From positions 496,001 through 560,000 of the forward strand of contig NZ_CP150886.1 in NCBI RefSeq assembly GCF_038050375.1: 64,000 nucleotides of DNA. The letters run 5' to 3'. The notes under the pieces are model-generated. The model saw nothing but the letters and a program-made list of their open reading frames with translations. It made no database searches and had not been told where the DNA came from. This document shows, piece after piece, positions 47,506-57,889 of the stretch. This DNA is from Okeanomitos corallinicola TIOX110. Lineage in GTDB: Bacteria; Cyanobacteriota; Cyanobacteriia; Cyanobacteriales; Nostocaceae. Position numbers and translations under genes: made by a program. The first letter of the stretch is position 1, and each line of letters starts with the position of its first letter.

Positions 47506-50500
47506 TTAAATATTTCTACTAAAACCAATTATTTTCTTCCCATCTTCAACTCTAGAAACCCAATTATAATGATCATCAGGATCATAACCAAGATCACCCA
47601 CAAAACAGAAAGACCTAGCTAAATTAAAAGTTCTTTTCTCAAAAATAAACTCATCCTGTGGTGACATCTTCATAAAATCATTTTTAAACTTCTTCCACTC
47701 CCTTTGGTTGTGTCTATCCATAAATACATCTAGTTTTTGGACACGGTTTAACCACTCATCTTTTTGAATAATCACCGTATCACTATCTGTTTCTTCAAAA
47801 TCTAAATAAATCTCTTCCAATAACTTCCGCACCTCCCTGGGATATCTTCCCGCTAAAGCTAAAAATGCTATGAGAGTTTGCTTACAAACAGGTTTTGGTT
47901 CAACTTTCCAAGTAGTATCATTCTCCGTAGGAGTCCAGATAATTTTAATGATTTTGCAAATATTAATCAGTCGTTTTGCAGTTCTTGGAGTTAAATCAAC
48001 GTGCTGACAACATTCTGATATCCAAGCAAATTCTTCAGCAGAAAATCTTTCAAAACTAACTAAATCATCTGTATTTTTATTGACAGAATCTTGATTTTCG
48101 ATATTATTATCTTCTGAATTATCTGCTTTAACATTTTTAGAACTTGATTTTTTACTAGGAACTGATACACTCAAATTTTTCTCATTTTCTTGTCCTAATT
48201 GAACAGGTATTTCTGCAAATTCATCTTGATATGATTGTTCTGGTAATTCATCTAATTCATCGGTTTGTTCTAAAATAGAATCATCATCAGTTACTTGCTG
48301 GAACATTGAAAAATTTTCCCTATTTTCGTTTTTAGACCCCTCATTAATATCCACCAAAGAACTTAAATAACTTGCAGTTATATCTTTATTAATTGGCCGC
48401 ATTCGATAGGGAATTTGAATAATTTTCTCTAAATAATCAACCCCGGACGGAGTACCATTTCGTTTTAAAACACCTCTATAAATATATTCTAAAGCACGAC
48501 CAATATAACGATCATCTATTGCTAAAACGATAATAAAAAGATCCGTATTTAACAATAACTGTACAGCTTCCAAAACCTGGACAACCTTATCAGGAGGACA
48601 ACGGTCTAAATCATCTATATACAAAACAATTCTCGCAGGACCTCTGGGAAAATATTCCTTTAAAACCTTCAACTTTTCAGGATTTGTATTACCAGGTTTA
48701 TAGCTTAAATGTTCAGATAAATCTGCTAAATCATCTTGAATTTGGTGCATAATTCCTAAAAATTTCTGATAGGAATTATCCTCTAAACGATTGTTGACAA
48801 AATCCAATAAAGATTTATAGTTAGCAGTTAAACCAACTCGCTGTTTTTGTCGTTCTATCTGGATTTTAAGTTTTTCTATTTCCTGTTGTTTAACAGCTAT
48901 TTCAGATTCAGCTACTTTTTTTCTATTCTTAATTTCTTTGACCTGATTTTCTTCATACTCTGCTTTGCGTTTATTAATTTTATCTTTGATTTTTTCATCC
49001 TTAACTTGTGCTAACTTTTGTTTTTCTTGATTGACATTTTCCTTAGCAACTTGTAAAAATCTCACAGTTTTTACCTGCAAGATACGGACTTTTTTAAATA
49101 TTTCTATACTCACAGATATAGCTGGAATAGCAGATACACTCGTTAACCAGAATTGCAAAGCTGCGGATATTTCGATCATTGCTGGTAACAACTTGGGAAT
49201 AACAGAAACTATGACAAAATAAGCAATAAAAGGTAAACCAGTTGTAGCTACAAATATCAATAATGTTTTCTTGTCTTTTTTAATAAATTCAATTACACCA
49301 ACGATATTGCTAGGTTGTTCTTCTAAAAAATAATTTATTTTCTTGATATTACTAACAAGTCTGTTAATTTTATCATCTTTTTTTTCAACTAACTCCTGTG
49401 CCATTTCAGTAACATTAGAATTAGCCAACTTATCCAAATTCAACATCGGAAACTGATTTTCTAAATCTTGGCGATCTTGAAAACCACAGAAATTGAGTAA
49501 ATCTTTGAGAATAGAATCACCAAAATCATCCTTGAGAGTTTCTTTAAGTTGAGATAGAAAAACAATCAAAGCTGATAAATCTTTCATCTCTTGTTCAACA
49601 TTTTTTTCTATGTTTTTAACTTCTTGGTTAAACTCATTTTCAATCTTTTCAGTATCTCGATTAAATGCTTCCTCTATTTCCTGATTATCTCGTTGAAATT
49701 CTGCTTCTAAATTTTCTAATTTTTCTACAGTTTGTTTTAACTTTTCCTGTTCCTCTTTTCTCACTTGACTGAGAACATCCCACAGAGAATTACTCTCAGT
49801 AGTTTGGTTTTTGAATTGAGTAAATACTTCCTGACTTAATTCTGATTCTAAAATTGCTTTTCTATCACCATCACTCATCTGATTTACAACCTGCCAAACA
49901 TCACCACCTGCGAGTAAATCAGAAACTTCACCTAACTGTTTCTCTAACGTTAATTGACGGTCAAGTTGATCAAAAATAGTTTGCATTAAACTTGGCCAAA
50001 GTTCAGACTTAGCATAACTCCAAGCATTAAATTTAATTTGATAAACATGACCAACATAAGGAGAAAGATTAGGTTCATCTCCGTTTTTTCCCCATGTTTG
50101 TTTTGCGGTTAATTGTTGACAGCGAATTTTAGTAATTTGCTGTTCTATCAAGTGCATTCCAAAAGACTTACCACTTCCCCAACTACCGAAAATTGCTACC
50201 GCTAAAGGAGGTTCAAGAGTTCGTAACATTAATACATCAGCTAAAGCTTGTAATTCCTTAGCCACATCTAAAGAATCTTCACCAGTTGCTTGGTCATTAC
50301 GAAAAGGTTGAGACACACGATGAATATTAAACCTTTGCCAGCGCCAGACTTTGATACCATCTTCACCAGCACTGATGATGTAATCTCCCAAGGGGTCAAA
50401 AGCGACGGAATAAACCGCCCCTTCATGTTTGCCAATTTCTATATATGGCTTTCCTTGGGAGTCAGAAAGATTCCATAACCGCACGGTCTTGTCTGCACTA

Positions 50501-51246
50501 CCAGAAGCCAAGGTCTTGCCGTCAGGACTAAAACTGACGCTGATGACAGTTTCATTATGCCCTTGAAGGGTGCGAATTTCCCCTCCTGTCTCTACATCCC
50601 AGAGTTTGATAGTCTTGTCATAACTACCAGAAGCCAAGGTCTTGCCGTCAGGACTAAAACTGACGCTAAAGACTGAATCATTATGTCCCTCAAGGGTGCG
50701 AATTTCCCCTCCTGTCTCCACATCCCAGAGTTTGATAGTCTTGTCTGCACTAACAGAAGCCAAGGTCTTGCCGTTAGGACTAAAACTGACGCTGATGACA
50801 GTTTCATTATGCCTCTGAAGGGTGCGAATTTCCCCTCCTGTCTCTACATCCCAGAGGTGGATAGTCTTGTCATAACTACCAGAAGCCAAGGTCTTGCCGT
50901 CAGGACTAAAACTGACGCTAAAGACTGAATCATTATGTCCCTCAAGGGTGCGAATTTCCCCTCCTGTCTCCACATCCCAGAGTTTGATAGTCTTGTCATA
51001 ACTACCAGAAACCAAGGTCTTGCCGTCAGGACTAAAACTGACGCTGCTGACAATTTCATCATGTCCTTGGTAACTTACCCACTTTTCCCCAGTTAAAATA
51101 TCCCAAATTTCAATCCTCCCATCTTCCAAACCCACAGCAATGCGTCCCTGGGGTGATATCGCTACTGCTAATACTGCACTCTCAAATTGCGCAAAGGGTT
51201 TTTCTGTTGCTGGGGTTGCTGTTTCTAGGTTTTGGGGTGCTTCCAT
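47506..51246 (-). CDS. WD40 beta-propeller fused to KAP-family P-loop NTPase
   Basis: About 1250 residues. Residues 20-315 hold seven WD40 repeats (GHNDSVFSVSFSPDGKTLASGSY and similar), enough for one full propeller. Then come a P-loop in AIFGSWGSGKS (near 362) and, far downstream, a Walker B in LYIDDLDRCPPDK (near 880), the KAP arrangement. Between them lie long coiled-coil stretches (about 530-620 and 740-830) and two hydrophobic segments (about 670-715), so the protein is probably anchored in the inner membrane. An acidic, Ser/Asn-rich linker follows at about 985-1080. KAP proteins include PifA, which excludes phage T7, so a sensing or defence role is possible but not shown. The ATG at 51246 is preferred; a TTG at 51267 adds seven residues. 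Blades 3-6 are a recent DNA duplication. Confidence 0.88.
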   Translation of the reverse strand: MEAPQNLETATPATEKPFAQFESAVLAVAISPQGRIAVGLEDGRIEIWDILTGEKWVSYQGHDEIVSSVSFSPDGKTLVSGSYDKTIKLWDVETGGEIRTLEGHNDSVFSVSFSPDGKTLASGSYDKTIHLWDVETGGEIRTLQRHNETVISVSFSPNGKTLASVSADKTIKLWDVETGGEIRTLEGHNDSVFSVSFSPDGKTLASGSYDKTIKLWDVETGGEIRTLQGHNETVISVSFSPDGKTLASGSADKTVRLWNLSDSQGKPYIEIGKHEGAVYSVAFDPLGDYIISAGEDGIKVWRWQRFNIHRVSQPFRNDQATGEDSLDVAKELQALADVLMLRTLEPPLAVAIFGSWGSGKSFGMHLIEQQITKIRCQQLTAKQTWGKNGDEPNLSPYVGHVYQIKFNAWSYAKSELWPSLMQTIFDQLDRQLTLEKQLGEVSDLLAGGDVWQVVNQMSDGDRKAILESELSQEVFTQFKNQTTESNSLWDVLSQVRKEEQEKLKQTVEKLENLEAEFQRDNQEIEEAFNRDTEKIENEFNQEVKNIEKNVEQEMKDLSALIVFLSQLKETLKDDFGDSILKDLLNFCGFQDRQDLENQFPMLNLDKLANSNVTEMAQELVEKKDDKINRLVSNIKKINYFLEEQPSNIVGVIEFIKKDKKTLLIFVATTGLPFIAYFVIVSVIPKLLPAMIEISAALQFWLTSVSAIPAISVSIEIFKKVRILQVKTVRFLQVAKENVNQEKQKLAQVKDEKIKDKINKRKAEYEENQVKEIKNRKKVAESEIAVKQQEIEKLKIQIERQKQRVGLTANYKSLLDFVNNRLEDNSYQKFLGIMHQIQDDLADLSEHLSYKPGNTNPEKLKVLKEYFPRGPARIVLYIDDLDRCPPDKVVQVLEAVQLLLNTDLFIIVLAIDDRYIGRALEYIYRGVLKRNGTPSGVDYLEKIIQIPYRMRPINKDITASYLSSLVDINEGSKNENRENFSMFQQVTDDDSILEQTDELDELPEQSYQDEFAEIPVQLGQENEKNLSVSVPSKKSSSKNVKADNSEDNNIENQDSVNKNTDDLVSFERFSAEEFAWISECCQHVDLTPRTAKRLINICKIIKIIWTPTENDTTWKVEPKPVCKQTLIAFLALAGRYPREVRKLLEEIYLDFEETDSDTVIIQKDEWLNRVQKLDVFMDRHNQREWKKFKNDFMKMSPQDEFIFEKRTFNLARSFCFVGDLGYDPDDHYNWVSRVEDGKKIIGFSRNI
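50568..51072. repeat. 126-bp tandem repeats encoding WD40 blades
   Basis: GGGTGCGAATTTCCCCTCCT recurs at 126-base intervals (near 50568, 50694, 50820 and 50946). A longer 252-base period is also visible: CTAAAGACTGAATCATTATG at about 50667 and 50919, and GCTGATGACAGTTTCATTAT at about 50539 and 50791. So a two-blade unit has doubled. Confidence 0.9.
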
Positions 51247-51267
51247 GCCAGTCTGAGTTATGTCCAA

Positions 51268-51780
51268 TTTTACTGGTTTTACTATGTTGTTTTTTGTTTG
51301 TAAATACTTTTATAACTTTATTTACAAACTTCAAAACTCAGGTTCTCTATTCTCGGCTTTTGTTAAAAAATATTGCTTTTTCTCATCTAAATGTTAACTG
51401 CATAACCTGCAAAATCACAATATTACTGAGATACAAAAATTGATTTTGATGATTGAAACTATCACAAGTCTTGCTATACAAAGCTTATAAGATTTTTAAT
51501 CCTATTTTATTAACTGATTGTTAAATAACTCGCTTATTGAAAAATCAGCTAAAACTCATAAACTGAAAACTGAATATTTACATTATTAATGTCAGAGAAT
51601 TTTTATATTATTCTCAATAACTGGAAGTAATTTCATCAGATGGCAATTACTACCTAAGTTAAATTTCTGATTTCGGAGGTAATTAAAAATTAGAGAATTT
51701 ACTATATAAACATTAGTTGCAGAATTAAATATCAGTTCTCAACTAACTTTTTAATCTAGGTGAATTTGGGATAAATCCAG
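51268..51780. promoter_or_regulatory. Divergent intergenic region, KAP NTPase / small GG-leader gene
   Basis: About 510 AT-rich bases holding the promoters of two divergent genes. I see no tRNA, repeat or clear operator. A purine run (GGAGG near 51678) is too far from the start at 51781 to be its ribosome site. Confidence 0.35.
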
Positions 51781-51996
51781 ATGTTAAACATGGAAAATTT
51801 TGAAACCCAGCTATTGATTACGGAACTTACCCCAGAAGCTACTGCTAACATTAATGGTGGTGGTGAGAAGGAAGGAGGTTTTGACTATAGTAGATATTTG
51901 CAAGCTTTGGGAATTTCCTACCTCAGTCCGCCAGGATTTGGTGAAATAACTGATAAGGAAGCAATGTTAGCACAATATCAAGGTTGGGAAGATTAG
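51781..51996 (+). CDS. Small protein with double-glycine-type leader
   Basis: A 71-residue (or 68 from the second ATG) acidic peptide. The N-terminus MENFETQLLITELTPEATANINGGG looks like the leader of double-glycine peptides (ELT..A..INGG), which are cut by C39-peptidase ABC exporters. The remaining part of about 43 residues has no Cys, is rich in Gly, Tyr and acidic residues, and ends QYQGWED. No exporter or modifying enzyme is adjacent; the divergent neighbour is the KAP NTPase. It may be a secreted peptide or bacteriocin-like precursor whose partners lie elsewhere. A chance GG motif in a small unknown protein is the alternative. Confidence 0.55.
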   Translation: MLNMENFETQLLITELTPEATANINGGGEKEGGFDYSRYLQALGISYLSPPGFGEITDKEAMLAQYQGWED

Positions 51997-52092
51997 AAAA
52001 AATCTGTAGTTTCAGATTTGTTGACCTGAAAATTTGATCATTGCTGGTAAATATCACTTTTAATCCAATTTACTTTATATCATTGTCCAAAC

Positions 52093-52126
52093 TTAGGTGC
52101 GTTACATTATCACTAACGCACCCTAA
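52093..52126. terminator. Hairpin between convergent genes
   Basis: TTAGGTGCGTTA (52093-52104) pairs with TAACGCACCCTAA (52114-52126). It lies between the end of the small GG-leader gene and the end of nagZ, and resembles the hairpin at 47461-47497. Confidence 0.5.
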
Positions 52127-52162
52127 ATATTGTCTATTTTAATATTGTTTTTATAACATATT

Positions 52163-53242
52163 CTATTGCCAAGTACAATTAATTGCTAACTCGGCATGAT
52201 TTAATAATGTCTCTTTTTCTAATTCATAAACTGAATATTGGGGAGTTACTGCTAATAGGTTTTCAATTCTTGTTCTTGCTGTTTCTACAACTGTTTCACT
52301 CAAGCTACCATTGTTTAAACTATTCTCAAAATCTGCTGCTATTTTATAAGTTCTCTCTAATGTGGAAGAATTGATATTGCGAGATACTATAAATAAATCA
52401 CAACCAGCATTAAAAGCCTTAGCTATTGTTCCTGACTGCATAAACATATCAGAAACTGCTTTCATATCTAAGTCGTCAGAAACAATTACACCCTGATAAT
52501 TTAATTCTTGCCGGAGAATATGATTTAAAATTGTTTTTGATAAAGTCGCTGGAACTTCTGGATCAATTTGTGGGAATAATATATGTGCTGTCATAATTAA
52601 TGGTATTTGTTCCCGAATGAGAGTTTGAAAAGGTATTAATTCCCGTTTTTGTAATTCTTCTAAACTGAGATTCAATATCGGTAACTCAACATGGGAATCT
52701 GTACTTGTGTCTCCGTGTCCAGGAAAATGTTTAGCACAACCAAGAATACCTACTTCTTTTAGTCCTTGGTAGTATTTAAGCGCACTTTGACTAGCTGTTT
52801 GAGGAGTTATACCAAAAGCACGAGAACCAATGATAGGGTTTTCAGGGTTGGAAAAAATATCAGCAACTGGGGAAAAGGAAAGATTAATACCTAATGATTT
52901 TAATTCTAGTGCCGTTGCTTTTGCTACCTTATAAGCTTGCGATCGCACCAAGTAAGCACAGGGAAAGCGAGTAATAGGTAATGGAGTTCTGACAACTCTT
53001 CCACCCTCATGATCTAAACTGGTAAACAGGGTATTCCGTTCAGTATATTCTCGTATTTGATTTAGTAAATTTTCAAAGTGTTCTAACCAAACCGGATAAG
53101 GTACACCATCCAAAAAGTTCTTACCAAAAAAAATTACACCTACAGGTTTTAACTCATTCAGCACCCGTTTATCATCATCACTGAGAGTTGTACCAGAAAT
53201 ACCAAGAATTAAATGATTACCAAATTTTTGTAAATGTTTCAT
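52163..53242 (-). CDS. nagZ: Beta-N-acetylhexosaminidase (GH3, NagZ-like)
   Basis: A family 3 glycoside hydrolase of about 359 residues that removes N-acetylglucosamine during cell-wall recycling. It shows VGVIFFGKN, SLDHEGGRVVRTP, the bacterial NagZ signature KHFPGHGDTSTDSHVELP with the His and Asp of the catalytic loop, and the nucleophile region VIVSDDLDMKAV. The frame is open further up to 53293, but the ATG at 53242 gives the normal N-terminus. The C-terminus ends soon after the barrel, as usual for single-domain NagZ. The gene is convergent with the small GG-leader gene. Confidence 0.9.
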   Translation of the reverse strand: MKHLQKFGNHLILGISGTTLSDDDKRVLNELKPVGVIFFGKNFLDGVPYPVWLEHFENLLNQIREYTERNTLFTSLDHEGGRVVRTPLPITRFPCAYLVRSQAYKVAKATALELKSLGINLSFSPVADIFSNPENPIIGSRAFGITPQTASQSALKYYQGLKEVGILGCAKHFPGHGDTSTDSHVELPILNLSLEELQKRELIPFQTLIREQIPLIMTAHILFPQIDPEVPATLSKTILNHILRQELNYQGVIVSDDLDMKAVSDMFMQSGTIAKAFNAGCDLFIVSRNINSSTLERTYKIAADFENSLNNGSLSETVVETARTRIENLLAVTPQYSVYELEKETLLNHAELAINCTWQ

Positions 53243-53280
53243 ATTCAAAAGTTCTAGGAGGCAGGAGTCAGGATAAATAT

Positions 53281-53312
53281 TACCAATCACCAATCACCAG
53301 TCACCAATTTCC
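53281..53312. repeat. Heptamer tandem repeat
   Basis: About four degenerate copies of ACCAATC/ACCAGTC in the gap between nagZ and crtP. Such short tandem heptamers are typical of Nostocales intergenic DNA. Confidence 0.6.
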
Positions 53313-53396
53313 AAAAAGCCAGGTTAAATGTAACAGAATGCAAAGTATAATGAAAACGACAGAACAGTTAAGAAATATTGAAAACAGTAGGTTTAA

Positions 53397-55752
<2,356 letters not shown>

Positions 55753-55762
55753 GTTGGGTATG

Positions 55763-55785
55763 GGGCATTGGGCATTGGGCATTGG
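55763..55785. repeat. Heptamer tandem repeat GGGCATT
   Basis: Three perfect copies of GGGCATT just after crtB, followed by a pyrimidine-rich run. It has no coding role. Confidence 0.75.
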
Positions 55786-55898
55786 TAAAAATCTTCCCCC
55801 CCTCTCCCCATCTCCCCCTCCTCCCTTATTTCACTGATAACTGAAAAAACTATTGACGAATAAAAAATACTCTGCTACTATTAGTTACTGTTACCTCT

Positions 55899-55990
55899 GG
55901 AGAGGTGGCTGAGTGGTCGAAAGCGGCAGATTGCTAATCTGTTGATGGAATCGTAAGGTCCATCCGAGGGTTCGAATCCCTCCCTCTCCG
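55899..55990 (+). tRNA. tRNA-Ser (GCT)
   Basis: A class II tRNA with long variable arm. Acceptor GGAGAGG/CCTCTCC, anticodon loop TTGCTAA giving GCT, and T-arm GAGGGTTCGAATCCCTC. CCA is not encoded. Confidence 0.95.
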
Positions 55991-56019
55991 TTCGCAGCTA
56001 ATAAATAGAATTTAAAAAA

Positions 56020-56051
56020 CTCTGTAATCAAGACAAATTACAGGGTTTTTT
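56020..56051 (+). terminator. Rho-independent terminator after tRNA-Ser
   Basis: Stem CTCTGTAAT (56020-56028) with ATTACAGGG (56037-56045), then a run of T at 56046-56051. Confidence 0.85.
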
Positions 56052-56190
56052 GAGTATTTGAGCAATTGCCAATCTATCCAAACGTAAATGTTATTATTTA
56101 TGATTTGAGGCTTGAAGAACTAGCAGCTAAACTAAAGGGTTAGTCTGCTGATTTTCAAGCTCCTCAACATGAGAGGAGTGAAAGGACAAT

Positions 56191-57486
56191 ATGCCAAAAT
56201 CTAGTGTTTCCCTATTTCTGAGTTTAGTAACTGTGGTCAGCGGCTTATTAATGACCGCCTGTGAAAATACCACCACCACAACAGATACCAACACCACAAC
56301 AACCCCATCAAGTAGTGCCAAAGGTTTAAAAATTGGGACTTTGTTACCAACGACTGGCGACCTAGCTTCCATTGGTCAACAGATGGCTGGTTCAGTTCCT
56401 TTACTGGTAGAAACCGTCAACGCTTGCGGTGGTGTGAATGGAGAATCAGTCACCCTCGTAGAAGTAGATGACCAAACCGACCCTAAAGTAGGTGCAGCAG
56501 GGATGACCAAACTCGCAACTGTAGATAAAGTCGGTGGTGTGGTTGGTTCTTTTGCTAGTAGTGTCTCTACCGCTGCGGTTTCCGTTGCTGTACCCAATCA
56601 AGTCATGTTAATTTCCCCTGGTAGCACCAGTCCCATATTTACGGAAAAAGCCAAAAACGGCGATTTTAAAGGATTTTGGGCGCGGACTTCTCCCTCAGAT
56701 AACTACCAAGCTCCGGCTTTAGCTCAATTAGCTAATAAAAGAGGTTTTAAAAGAGTTTCCACAGTCGTCATCAACAATGACTATGGCGTAGCTTTTGAAA
56801 AAGCATTTGTAGACGCTTTTGAAAAATTAGGGGGAACAGTAATTAACAAAGATAAACCTGTTCGTTATGACCCCAAAGCTCAAACCTTTCAAACTGAAGC
56901 AGGTGCAGCATTTGCAGGTAAACCCGATGCTGTAGTAGCTGTGATGTATGCAGAAACAGGTAGTTTATTCCTGAAATCTGCTTATCAGCAAGGTTTAACT
57001 AAGGGTGTACAAATAATGCTCACTGATGGGGTAAAATCACCTGAATTCCCCGACCAAGTAGGTAAAGGAGCAGATGGTAAATACCTGTTATCTGGTGCAG
57101 TGGGTACAGTTCCTGGTTCTGATGGTAAAGCATTAGAGGCTTTTAATAAATTGTGGCAAGAGAAAAAAGGCGGTACACCAGGAGAATATGCACCTCAAGC
57201 TTGGGATGCAGCAGCTTTGTTAGTTTTATCCGCACAAGCTGCTAAAGATAATACAGGAGTTGGTATTGCTAGTAAACTCCGGGAAGTGGCTGGTGGAGAA
57301 GGTACAGAGGTTTCTGATGTCTGCGAAGGACTCAAGCTACTTCAAGAAGATAAAAAGATTAATTACCAAGGTGCAAGCGGTAATGTTGATGTAGATGCTA
57401 ACGGTGATGTCGTCGGTGTATATGATGTTTGGACAGTGGGAGATGATGGCAAGATTACGGTCATAGACACTGTTAAAGCACAGTAA
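56191..57486 (+). CDS. ABC transporter substrate-binding lipoprotein (amino-acid, LivJ/NatB-like)
   Basis: A 431-residue periplasmic binding protein. The signal peptide ends in the lipobox LMTAC with the lipid-bearing Cys at residue 24, followed by a Thr/Asn-rich tether. The body is a type I periplasmic fold (KIGTLLPTTGDLASIGQQM, VVGSFASSVSTAAVSVAVPNQVMLISPGSTSP, then YGVAFEKAFVDAFEKLGGTV). This is the branched-chain or neutral amino-acid binding family; the ligand cannot be told from sequence. No permease or ATPase gene is next to it. The ribosome site is GTGAAAGGA about 6 bases before ATG, and a terminator follows. Confidence 0.88.
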   Translation: MPKSSVSLFLSLVTVVSGLLMTACENTTTTTDTNTTTTPSSSAKGLKIGTLLPTTGDLASIGQQMAGSVPLLVETVNACGGVNGESVTLVEVDDQTDPKVGAAGMTKLATVDKVGGVVGSFASSVSTAAVSVAVPNQVMLISPGSTSPIFTEKAKNGDFKGFWARTSPSDNYQAPALAQLANKRGFKRVSTVVINNDYGVAFEKAFVDAFEKLGGTVINKDKPVRYDPKAQTFQTEAGAAFAGKPDAVVAVMYAETGSLFLKSAYQQGLTKGVQIMLTDGVKSPEFPDQVGKGADGKYLLSGAVGTVPGSDGKALEAFNKLWQEKKGGTPGEYAPQAWDAAALLVLSAQAAKDNTGVGIASKLREVAGGEGTEVSDVCEGLKLLQEDKKINYQGASGNVDVDANGDVVGVYDVWTVGDDGKITVIDTVKAQ

Positions 57487-57889
57487 AGCTGTCAATGATG
57501 TAAATTAAAAGTTTAAATTAAATACGTCTATACTTTCATGTATGGCGTATTTTTTCTAGTTTTTGTATGCAACTGAGTTTTGCTTTCATCAAAATTTTTA
57601 AAAGTTGATTATTGATTTAATTTTTATTTTTCTTCTGATTCATCTCTAATATTAAAGTAGTGAAAAAGATTAGCAACTGTTAAATCTGATGCTTGTTGTC
57701 AATTAGAATTAACTAATGTTCTACCCCCTCTTCTGTTACTTTCCGATTTATCCTATTCATAAAAAGTTCTCAAGAGACGCAATATCAATTGATTCAGGTC
57801 TTGGTCATCTTGTGGAATTTCTATTCAGAAATGATAAAGCTTTTCAGAGAATGACAGAAGAGGGTTATTTTTTATGAGCAAAATTCGTT
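57487..57889. other. Intergenic region between convergent genes
   Basis: About 400 bases with no gene. It has a terminator at 57520-57553 and an 11-base inverted repeat (CCCTCTTCTGT at 57726-57736, ACAGAAGAGGG at 57854-57864) followed by a T-rich stretch. I see no RNA gene. Confidence 0.5.
57520..57553 (+). terminator. Terminator of the substrate-binding protein gene
   Basis: AAATACG (57520-57526) pairs with CGTATTT (57546-57552), leading into a T-run. Confidence 0.7.

Noticed and set aside
50568-51072. Regular 126-base direct repeats resembling a CRISPR-like array
   Set aside because: They lie in one open frame and each encodes a WD40 blade. There are no short repeat-spacer units and no cas genes.
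55763-55860. Possible small RNA in the GGGCATT repeats and pyrimidine run after crtB
   Set aside because: Simple heptamer repeats of this kind are common in these genomes, and no stable hairpin with T-run ends the stretch.
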